This document shows, in pieces, positions 11,335-22,000 of a DNA stretch of 64,000 nt. The DNA lies in assembly GCF_954871325.1 (NCBI RefSeq), contig NC_088777.1, positions 49,329,366-49,393,365 on the forward strand, in the 5' to 3' direction. This DNA comes from Gordionus sp. m RMFG-2023 (Eukaryota > Nematomorpha > Gordioida > Chordodea > Parachordodidae). The translations under genes and the position numbers were made by a program. Numbering within the stretch: position 1 is the stretch's first letter; the number at the start of each line of letters is the position of its first letter. The notes beneath the pieces are model-generated. The model had not been told where the DNA came from and searched no databases. It saw only the letters and a program-made list of their open reading frames with translations.

Positions 11335-14300
11335 CATTTCTTAATATTCTTGATTGTCATTTTATTTGAAAAAATATATTTAAATAAATATATTAAATAA
11401 AAATTGACAAATTAGACTATAAAGATTTTTTTATTGTGAATTTTTGATATAATAATGATTAAAAATTTAAAAAATAACAGTTATATAAGCTTTGGAGGGA
11501 AATGATTAAATCATCTGCTTTAATTTTTTGATATATAATTTCATTTATCAAATTTTTCTTTACCCACTAAAACCTCCATTTAAAATATGTTGGAATTTAT
11601 ATTAACCAAAGTAAATAACAATGTTGAAACTAAATATCTCCACAGAGAATAGATTTTATAAACATTTTTAAATTTTAAAGTGAAATAACCTATTAAATAT
11701 AGGATTGAAATATGTAAAACCAAACAATTAACGTAGTTACAACTCGTCTAACGTCGCGTCCCTTCTCAAGGGAGTTAAGTCGCTAGACCCAGCCTTGTAA
11801 AAAAGTCTTAATTTGTAATTAATGTTTTTTGGGTTGTGACACAACATAATTTTTGGAAAACTTGAATTGTGTGGTAAAGTGTTCATTGGTGATATATCCG
11901 AAATAGAGTAGTTCGAAACAGACACGCGGTATAATTCTAATATTATAGCCGATGATCCCTTTGGCTTAGCCATACAAGTTACATTCAATAAATTCATCAA
12001 TCCCACCAAATTATAATCATGAGCTATATATATGCTCACAGTTTTTTTTGGTAGAGTTTCATTCATTTTGGATATAATATTTGTAAAATATTTTTTAACA
12101 TGGTTGAACATCTCTCCAGCCACCTTCTTTTGCAACAATCTGTTCGTATTAAAAAGTTTCATCAGAAACATTTCATACTTCTCCAGCTGAACTAATACTT
12201 GATTATTGGCCCAAGGTGGCAAAGGTAACTCATTTTCTATTATGGCGGATATGGAATCAGATATATTAGGCAAAATCTTTAAAAACTCCAATGAATCATT
12301 CAATGCTTCACTCACAAATCCAAGCTGCTTGAGCGTTAACCTCAAAAATGTGATATTTAAAAGTTCCTTATTTTCTACTTTTTCTTCGAATGCCTTTCTC
12401 TGCTCATGTTGCCATTGATTCTCCATTCTTATTTTAGACACATTTTTCCCAGATAATGTTGATGTTCTATTTATATATTTATGTCGGCTCATGAGTGAAT
12501 TCCAGAAATGCTTGTCGTACAAAAACCTATTATTGATCACGATTCTTTTTAAACCTACCATAAATAAGAGCAGATTTTCAAAGTATGTTTTCATATTTAT
12601 ATCATCCTGCTCATGGAAAAGTCTCTGACCATTGTCATTGCACATAGCGCCATTGGATCTATTTAGAGGATGTGATAAAATATTTTCCAATTCCCTAACA
12701 TCGGATTTATTTATTATCTCATACCCCAGACTATTCATGTGTTCCGATAGAACACCTAACAAAAAAGCTCCTAAGCTTTGTTTAGTTTCGTCTCTATCAT
12801 CGCTGTAAAACTTTAATTTCAACAATTCGTTTAATATATCCGTTCCATTGAAATATCTGTTCACAATAAACTTACCCAAGTCGTAACTATCTTCATAACC
12901 TTTAGGTGATAATTCACCATGCTTTTCATTGCGCGGCATATAATGATAATTGGGTGGATTTAATTTTGTCCGTTCGTATTGAGCACCATGTCTTGCTATC
13001 ACTGCCACTGAAAGTAATTCTTTAAATAATAAAATTTTTAAATAATTTAAAGTAAAAGCTTATATATGCGATAGATTTTAATAACACAATGTCAAGTCCC
13101 ATTATATTAGCTCACAAATAAAAACAAGTCATCTGTTTCAAAAAAAGGGTCAAAAGAGCTTTCCTCCCAGCCCCGTTTTTTCCCTAATATTTCTTATTTT
13201 ATATAAAATATATTTATAATTTACCTTCGGAGATTTCTTCATGATTTTTCTTTTGAGACGACACTGATAATGGTTTATTTAATTTTATTAGCAAAGATAA
13301 TATACAAAGTTGGGCGAACATGCTTCAAAATATTTATTTTCTTTTAAGATAATTTATATTGCATTATATCGTAATTCAAAAATTAATTTTTTAAAATTTT
13401 TTTTAAGAAAAATATTGATAATAATTTTTTATACCTCTTATAAAAGTTTAAACGTCTATAAAATAAAGAATTAAACATGGTTATTTATATCCTATCAACT
13501 AGTAATTAATTTTGTATTATGCAAACAACGCTAAAAACCCACCATCAAAATAAAATATATAATTAAATTTGGGTAAAAGGTTAAAGTACATTGTACATTA
13601 TAATTTCAACTAATAATATAAAAAATTTTTTTTATCTACTGGATCATTAAATCAAAGTATTTGTTTCTATCACAAGTCTTTTCATATACACTATTTTATA
13701 TTGTATATAAGAAAATAACGCTGACAAATATGGCAGATTCTAAATAACCTGAAAATCAATAACTGAGGCAATCAGGTCGGTAAATATTACATGCTCGAAT
13801 ATTATTTTAGGGTGATATATATACGCCAATATTTTATAACCCTAACCTTAACCCCATATTATATGTATTTTGGGTGGAATCAAACATAGGCAAGAAGTAT
13901 ATTTTTCTTTAATAAAATTTAAAAATGGTGAAATTTAGCATTATATTTATCGTAAACTCCCTTATCAACATCAACCTTTTCATTCATATATAATATCTAT
14001 CCAAAAGGCACACATCACGTCTCTTGACCCATATAATAAAATAAAAATAATTTTTCGGTTGTTAACGAGCACTAGTATTGTGTTGTGCTGTTGAGAATAT
14101 AGTCAAATTAGAAACAGAGAATATTTTATCAAATTTTATTAAAATCCAAAATTTCAATTCCAAAAAAAACAAAATATGAAGATTTAAGTAGTAAAAATTA
14201 GGAATATAGTATCCGCTTTCATGGAGAATTAGTTTATTCTTGAAACTTTAAAATGGTTGTGTATCTTGTTTTAAGAATCTTTAACTCTTTTTAGAGTAGG

Positions 14301-15845
14301 GTGTTCGAATAATATTATACCTTGCTAAGATTGAATTCATTTCGCAGACCCAACGACTATATCATTAGTGATGCTCAAATTACCTATTGTTTGACGAGGT
14401 TAAATATTTATAACCTGGATTTAAAGGCTCCAATTCTAACCTAATGAGAAAATTTTTATCAGTACTCTTCTAAATTTTGCAGAATATTTAGAAATTGGCA
14501 TTAAGGCATCTTTGAAAATGGGAGAAATAAGGGGATAGTACTATTATTACTCTTCAAACGTGAAATTGTTTAGATTGTTTTGTTGTGTGGAAGAAGATAT
14601 TAATTTTCTATTTCGAATATTTCAATCGGACGAGTTTATATTTGATAGGTAATAGGACATGTGATTTTTCTTATAATACAGTTAAAACTATTGAGACGGT
14701 CAGTTCGGAGCTTTCGTATGATCATATGTTTTCCCTTTTATAGAGGGAATAAAGTTTATACAGAAAATTTGATGTTATTTAGATAATGCGATGGTTTCAA
14801 TTTATTTAATAGAAATTTATTTATATAAAACTTTAAAGTGCCGAATAAATGCAGCTTTAATGTAATAAATATTTATTTATTACATCAATATTTCTCATTA
14901 AAAAATTACTAATTTGCTAATTGCAAATAATTTCATATTTTAAAAAAAATTATAAATAAATGTTATCTTTTAAATTTAATTCCATGTCAAAATTTTTTTT
15001 TGAAAATCTTATAAACCTATATTCTTTTAGACTTAATTCAGCATCATATGCATAAATGTATGGCGAACTTCAAGGGAAGGCATTAATTAAACTGTATTAC
15101 AGCCGAGTAATCATGTTAGGAATTATTAGCCTTAGTCTTACTATGTCACGAATACATAATCTTTTAGTAGAGCAATTTTACTCTTAAAAGATAACTTGAG
15201 TCCTGGATTTAGCTAGAGTGCCAGGAGCTTGTGGAAAATTAAGATTTAAGATCTAACATGAATCTTGTGGTCCTTAATAATATCTTTTAGAGGGAAATAT
15301 GATGCCTAGTCTACCACTTGATCCCGGGTTATTCCAAACTTAATGTTGAAGATTTCTCCAGTAAATAGATTGATTCCCATATTTTTAATATTTAAAAAAA
15401 ACAGAGGGCAATCATTTGAGCATAAATAATGCACTGTATATTAATAAAAACAATAAGAAAAGTATAAACAGCTAAGTCACATTCAGCCGGGGATTCTATA
15501 TATGTTAGTTTGTTTTGATTATCGAACTTAAAAATGTGTATTAGGTAATAGTTTGATTGAATTCTGATTTTCCTGCTAAGAACGCTACAAAGCGATGAAT
15601 CGAATCGAATCTCAATGTTTATTTCAATTACTTTATTGATCCTATTGGATGTTTCACTAAATATTTAGATTAGTTTTTATTGATAAGTTCGTCTTCGCGT
15701 GTAATTAAATAATAATATAATATTTTGTTTAATAAATTTTTTTTTTTTAAAAAAAAATAAGAATTCAAGTTCAATTAATAAGATTATAATATTATTAGTT
15801 GCAAAATGTATTATTTACTAATCTATTTAAGATAACTTTTTAGTT
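11335..15845. repeat. Segmental duplication, copy B
   Basis: Second copy of the unit described at 676-8520, in the same orientation, without the two hAT-type insertions of copy A. It carries the second acid-phosphatase-like gene (11737-13321) and about 2.5 kb of aligned non-coding DNA upstream of it. Alignment with copy A stops near 15845. The p47 part that follows directly in copy A is about 3.3 kb further on here (19.19 kb). Confidence 0.85.
11737..13321 (-). CDS. Histidine acid phosphatase-like secreted protein, copy B (probable pseudoenzyme)
   Basis: Two exons, 13321-13225 and 13007-11737, joined in phase, give 455 aa. The 217-bp intron has no insertion. Exon 1 encodes a signal peptide (MFAQLCILSLLIKLN...). 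The mature protein has VAVIARHGAQYE, YSDDRDETKQS and YIAHDYN. Arg, His of RHG and the HD pair are kept, but as in copy A the second Arg of RHGxR is Gln and the DxDRT Arg is Glu. Differences from copy A in the coding part are substitutions and whole-codon insertions or deletions (for example near QRLFHEQDD and VENKELL), and the frame stays open. That suggests both copies have been kept as proteins. Secreted or lysosomal location inferred from the signal peptide. Confidence 0.85.
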
Positions 15846-16700
15846 AAATATTTTTTTCAATATATATTATTAATAAGTTCATGTATATGTTATGTAGTAT
15901 AGTAAAGGGAAATAAACATTTTTTATGGAAAAAAAAAATTAATGCCTAAAAATTTGGTCTGGGCTAGGGAGGTTGGGTAGGGGGAGCCTTAATTTTATTT
16001 TGAAAATATTAAATAAAAAGAATATATATTATTATTAAAATATTATAGCAAAATATATTCCATGAAATTTTCTTGAGTTGGGATGTGGGTCCTAATTTTG
16101 ATTCCAAATCTTTTTTATACCAATGTCGAGATACAATTTTGAAAATTGAACACAAGCCAAAAAATGTTTAATTTGCTAAAGTAAAAATTCGCTCGATAGT
16201 TAAGTAAATTCTTCTCACAATTCGCCGTGCTGCCAGGAATAACATAGCTGTGCCAGAAAAAAAGATATCCATGCAATTTAGTTATTTATATAAGAAGAAG
16301 AAAGAACTTCAAGATTAATTTACTCGTTTAATCCAATCTTTGGCAGATTATTTTTATGTATTTCTAAAACCAATCTATATTCTATCCCCACTTTCTAAAC
16401 TTTAATGTTAGAATTTATTTTTGACAAAATATAATATTTTTTATCAGAGATCTACTTTATTTAATAATTATTTATATCTATTGATAAATAATGAAATTGC
16501 TCGTTTTGTAACAAATTTTATCTTAACAATATAATATCAAAATTACAACAATTACAATGTTATTAATATAATACTTTTGCAATTCCAATTTACAAATAAT
16601 AATGGTCTTCGTTGTCAATAAAATTAAGATCAATTCGAAACATATCATAATCGTTAATAATTATTTCCTCTAAAATAAAATAAAGTACGTCGGAAATAAT
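15846..16700. other. AT-rich intergenic DNA
   Basis: No gene, RNA or mobile element recognised. A short G-rich patch lies at 15960-15990. Confidence 0.4.
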
Positions 16701-16789
16701 AAAAGTGAACATAAGAAAAATGAGCATTCAGGGTTTTCCTATTTTCGGATGGTTGATTTTTTTAACCATTTATATCATATATTACCAAT

Positions 16790-17880
16790 ATATGGCCACC
16801 ATCCCACTATTCTTTTACGAATCATCCCTCTTTTACCTTTCTTCTCTCTTTCCTTCATCTTCCTCCTTTGTATATATGTTATTTTTATTATTTGTTCTTC
16901 CCTATTATTTTATTTTCATTTTATCTCCTACTTTGTCTGTTTCCTTTCTAACTTCATATATCATTTATCATCTGTTTTCAATTATCTTTACTCGGTTGTA
17001 TTCCCTATTCTACCAGTTTTTATAATATTTTTTATTTCTTTTTCCTCCGTTTTTCCTATCTTTCTACTTTTTCTCTATCAGTTTTATTTGTTGTTTCATT
17101 TTCCCTCTGGCTTGTATAATTTTGTCTCCAAATTATTAATTGTACTTTTCCAACCTTTTGTCCTTCATCAATTCTTTGTTGTGCGATATCAGTCCCTACT
17201 TTAATCGAATCTTGTTGTTTTCTCTTATTCATGATATATATTTTTGTTAGATTCTTATATTCTCTCCTAACTTAGTTTCGCTCTTCGTCTTGTCTGTCTC
17301 CTTTTATTATTTATCCACTACTATTGTTTCAATCTTTAGATTCGTTTCGAGCTAGAATTTATCGCTTCCTTGAATTTTTCTTCTCCATTGCCTATAATTG
17401 TTTGTAATTTTCTTTGTTGTTTACTATTGCCTTTGCTGTTCTTCATTTCTATTTATAAATTTTATCAAGATTGCTTTTCTTTTTATGTCATGTCTATTTC
17501 ACTCTCTTTAATTCATGTCCTCTACTCCCTTTCTCTTGTTTTATCAGCTTCATGTATCTCCTTCCTCGTAAATCTAATTATACTATCATCTCTGGTTTTC
17601 TTTTATCTCATCTTTCTTGCTATCTCTATTATATTTTCTATTCTATTAGTCCTAGCATATATTCTCATTCTCTTGATCCTTTTATCTAAAATACCCTTTA
17701 ATTCTATTGATCATTTGTTATAATCAATTTTTGTCGATTCATTTGTCTTAATATATTATTCCTTGTTTTCTACGCGCTCAATCTAATTATCCACTCATTG
17801 TTCTCTCCTAGACACACTTGTATCTTCCCCTCCCTTCTCATTTTCATTCACTTTTTTCTTTTTTTTTGTATATTTGTTTT
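16790..17880. other. Pyrimidine-rich strand-asymmetric tract, about 1.1 kb
   Basis: The plus strand is mostly T and C (TTTCTTCTCTCTTTCCTTC-like text), with few A and fewer G, while the flanking DNA is balanced A/T. Long open frames here on the plus strand (16705-17204, 17370-17723) encode only Phe/Leu/Ser/Ile-rich text expected from such composition, with no domain. I read it as a degenerate simple-sequence tract, not a gene. Confidence 0.7.
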
Positions 17881-17937
17881 TTGTGTAAATGTGTGTTAAT
17901 ATAATATATTTATATTAATTTGTACCATATTAACTTA

Positions 17938-18040
17938 AAATTTATTTATAATGATAAAATTAATTATAATTAAAATAATTTATAATGATAAAATTAATTA
18001 TAATTAAAATAATTTATAAAGATATAATTATATTTGATTA
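17938..18040. repeat. 38-bp tandem repeat
   Basis: About two and a half copies of an AT-only unit containing ATAATGATAAAATTAATTAT and TAAAATAATTT, nearly identical between copies. It lies just past the end of the pyrimidine-rich tract. Confidence 0.75.
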
Positions 18041-18171
18041 AAATATTATGATCAAAATATAACTAAAAATTCATATATAAAAATGTAATCATTTAAATTA
18101 AAGTCATTTGTAATATTTTACCCGTGTGAATTTTCCTAAATTAAATAATTTTTTTTATAATTTGTCCCTTC

Positions 18172-18790
18172 GACTATACTAATATTTAAAATGAATGAAA
18201 GATGTGATATTAAGTGCACTAGCTCTAAACGTCTTATATATAACAGAGTTATACAGAGCAACGCTTAGTTCTCTCATGAAAACCCCATCAGAGAAATAAA
18301 GAGGATCATCCACGTTTTTTGGGTAGGTTGCAGTTACCTGTGCGCGCAAGAAGTAAAGCAACTTACTTAAGGTAAAAAGCCCATGCCGATTAAATAAAAA
18401 TTTGATTATGAAAGGGTTATATTGGCTATGTTGTTTTTTAATTTAATTAGCATTTTGAGTAGTGTTGTTAAAAAGCTCGATTCGGGTCGATTTTAAAAAA
18501 CGGCCCCGATTAAGATTATAACCAAGATAACATTATTCAAGCTTAAAGATTTAGCTCATAGCTGGCAGAAATGTTTGGACATCTATTTTCCAAATCTTGA
18601 TACTTAGATAATGTTATTTTAGCTAAAATCTTGATCGAGCCGTAATAAAAAATTGACCCAAATCGGGCATTTTAACAACACTAATTGTGAGAACCAAGAA
18701 ATAAACATATGATTAAATAAAAAAGTACTAATACCAGTGCAAATACAGTAATCAATAATACTAGTTTATATCCAACTTTGAAGATAATCC
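18172..18790 (-). CDS. Putative type II membrane protein with SEA domain, two partial exons
   Basis: Not named with certainty. Around 18683-18790 (minus) an open stretch reads KVGYKLVLLITVFALVLV and on to FLG: one strong membrane helix. About 18172-18350 (minus) gives LLYFLRAQVTATYPKNVDD, then FMRELSVALYNSVIYKTF and LNITSFIHF. That spacing (aromatic start, ....F...L...L..LY..S.IY..F, then hydrophobic strand) looks like the first half of a SEA domain. A membrane helix followed at once by SEA is the N-terminal layout of type II transmembrane serine proteases and similar surface proteins. The acceptor is probably CTTAAGTAAG/TTGC and the donor TTA/GTATAG near 18172. The region between holds a MITE (18461-18682). 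Start codon and downstream exons were not found. Confidence 0.4.
18461..18682. mobile_element. MITE family A (hAT-type fold-back)
   Basis: 222 bp with ends TAGTGTTGTTAAAAAGCTCG and CGGGCATTTTAACAACACTA, nearly palindromic over 60 bp or more. Flanks ATTTTGAG and ATTGTGAG are an 8-bp target duplication with one change. It sits between the two putative SEA-protein exons. Confidence 0.85.
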
Positions 18791-18849
18791 CATTCCATAT
18801 TTAGTATCCATCATCTATTTTGATCATTTAATAATTATAAATAAAGACT

Positions 18850-18945
18850 GAGATATGATTGAATGAATAAATGAATGAATTAATAAATAAATGAACGAAT
18901 GAATGAATGATTAAAGGAATGAATCAATGAATTAATGAATCAACT
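18850..18945. repeat. (GAAT)n microsatellite upstream of p47
   Basis: Interrupted GAAT/GAAC tetranucleotide run ending about 65 bp before the p47 start codon. It may lie in the 5' untranslated region or promoter. No effect can be read from sequence. Confidence 0.8.
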
Positions 18946-19010
18946 CATTCGCCTCCATAATAATAAATTTCTCACACCTTTTTATCACACCTTTTTGAGT
19001 AAGGTTTCAA

Positions 19011-22000
19011 ATGTCTGATCTAGTGACAAAATTTACCGAATTGACAAATTGTAAGGCAGAAACAGCATTATCATATTTATCCAAATATGAATGGATTTTA
19101 GAAGTAAAATTTTTTTTTAGAATACAATATGATTAAAAAAATATATTTAGGATGCGTTATATCATTATTTTGAGGAAGTCTCTGATAAACCAGAAAATAA
19201 AAATTCTAATTCCTCTGAAAAAACTCGAGAGCTGAATAAATCTGCTGGCCATGTTGACAAAAATTTTAAAATTAATAATACATCTAATATTCAAAAGGAA
19301 CATAAGTTTTTTATAGATTTATTATACATTTTAACCTTATATTAGAATCCAAACTTTAGATTCAATTTTAAAGGATAATAAAAATGAAGACGAAGGTGCT
19401 CAAGCCTTCTATGCAGGTGGATCAGACAAAAGGTTCTTTATTTAAAAAAAAAATACAATTATTTTTATATATAGTGGGCAATTGATACTTGGACCATCTT
19501 CATTTAAAGACAAAAAAGGAATAGACAATGCTATTGAAAATATTTTTAAAACTGCACTAGAGTAATATATTGTATAATATGCTCTAAAAAAATATAAATA
19601 TTCTATCTAATAAGCAATGGAGCTAAAGAAATTAATCCTTCTGCCCTCACAGATGCTCTTAAAAATGTTAATCCATCTAGTATTTTTTCCTCCAACAAAA
19701 AGGCATTTAGTGGTAAAGGATATGTATTAGGAGGTTTAATCATATTTTATGTTAAAGATATACAATTTAAATTTATCTGTTGATTCCAGTTAAAGGAAAA
19801 ACTTAATAATGTATTGATACCAGTGGTTGGAAACTGCCGATTTATATTATCATAAACCTGATTTTGTTTTTTATACATATTTTTTAATTTATCAATTTAC
19901 TATTTTTTATAGTATGTCACTGTCTATGATTATATCTTAGCAATTCATTTTAAATAAATTACTATCAAATATTTGTTCCAAAAGTCATTCTGTCATTTAA
20001 AAAGTAGCACCCCATTAAACCTGCAATATTCTATAAGTTAATTTGGTGGATTTTTAAAGATTAATTTGTTTAATTTTTTTAAATCAGAGTTTTGCTAAGC
20101 CTCACCTAATTTTTTATGTATAAATTGCCCAGCCCTGACCAAAATTTTTTTTATTAAAAAATTCTTAAGATTTATCCTTTAAAAATTGAGGTAAAAAGGA
20201 CACCACCTATTGTGTAATTTTTTCATTTCACCTCTACTAAATACTTTTTTTTAAATATTAAATAATAAAAATGATATATTTTTTAAACAATATTAAAATG
20301 ATTAATTTTTATGAATAAGCATATTCAGAGAATTAAAAAAATAAAATGCCAAGAATTGCTGTCCTTTATTCTTCCAAATATCATGCATCTATTTCCTAAT
20401 TAAATCTGTTGATCATTTTTAATAAGTGACATATAATAAAGTGGGAAATGGAAATCTCCATCTTATGAAGTTTGCAAATTTTTTGTAAATAGCATTTTAA
20501 ACTAATAAAAATTATCCCTCCCCTCTCTTTATCTTAATGAATACAATAATAAATTTTTAAAAATAAATGATTACATTTTAAATAATTAGATAAAATTTTC
20601 TATTTTCAAAGGAGAAATGTCAAGATAATTTTTTTTAAATCATTTTTTTTGTTGCTGGTTCGATAAGAAGGTGATCATGAAGGGCAGCAAAAAAATACAG
20701 ACGATTCTACCCCCATGGCAGACGATTCCTTACACCTCGAAACAGCAGATGATATTTATCGTCGCATTTTATCTTCATCAGCCATTCCAGCTTCTCAACG
20801 TCCAAACGATAATTCCTGCATAGTATTGAGACTTTGGAGAGATGGTATACATCATTATTTATTTACCTGTCAAATCATTTTTTATCCTTTGAACCTTTTT
20901 TTTGAAATTTGTGTATGGTGAAAATTAGATTTTACATCAGCTAAATTTTAAAGTTTATACAAAAAATTATATTCTCAAATTCTTTTAATGTTTAGTTTGG
21001 AGAAAAAAAAACATGTAATATATATAGTAATGAATGATGTAATGGAATCCTGTCAGAGTTATATTTTTTTGTATTGATAATATTTAGAATATTTAGTAAT
21101 ATGTTGTGTTATAAGCAGACTTTGGAACCAAACTCTCGAACCCTTTCATTTTATAAGAACTAGATCCAGAGTTTGAAATGTTCTCTCAAAAATTTTCGAT
21201 CTTGAGATTTATTTTTGGGAATGCCCAAACAATAAATCTTTTGTGATTTTTATTCATAAGACAAATCTTTCATGATTAGAATCACAAATTTTTCTTAAAA
21301 AATAAATTATTTAATGTTGTGATCTCCAAAGATTGTTAGTTCATAATTTTTGAAGATTTTTATTTAAACTGTGTTCATTTTAGGGTATTTATTGCTTATA
21401 TTTTTTTTAGCCTGGAATTTCAGAACAGCATCAAATTTAAGAAACACTCACTTTTTAAAGAAAAAAAATCTCAGTAACAGATCTAGAATCCTTTTTTTGG
21501 TCCGGTTCATAACGTCTTCTTTTTTTTTATCAAACTCTGGGTCTCCTTTTATTAGATTGATAGAGGAGGACACTAAACATTTTTTGTGGATTAAAAGAAG
21601 CTGTATATAATAACATGAAAATATTTATTTATTTTTTTTAGTATACCACCATGTTTTTTTTAACATTATATAACATACCAATTATTCATATATATATATA
21701 TTATTCTGTATGATATATTTTTATATCAAAATAAGGTTTTACGATTGACACGGAAAATGATAACGATGAGAATGAAGATGATGGTGAGGAGGACGATGAA
21801 GGAGAAGGTGATTTAAGGAGTTATTCAAACCCCGAAAATCAAGAATTCCTTAATTCCGTTTTGAGAAGGTAAATACTTTTTTCTTATTATTTAAGTCCAG
21901 AAAGAGCAAAGTGAATTTATATCATTGATTTTTTATCTAAATATTAATAAAAATATATATGATTCGATGTTCTATTTATTGCCCTTTATCTTTTTTTTAG

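Noticed and set aside
16705-17723. Overlapping plus-strand frames of 72-151 codons
   Set aside because: They are a product of the pyrimidine-rich composition; only Phe/Leu/Ser/Ile text and no domain.
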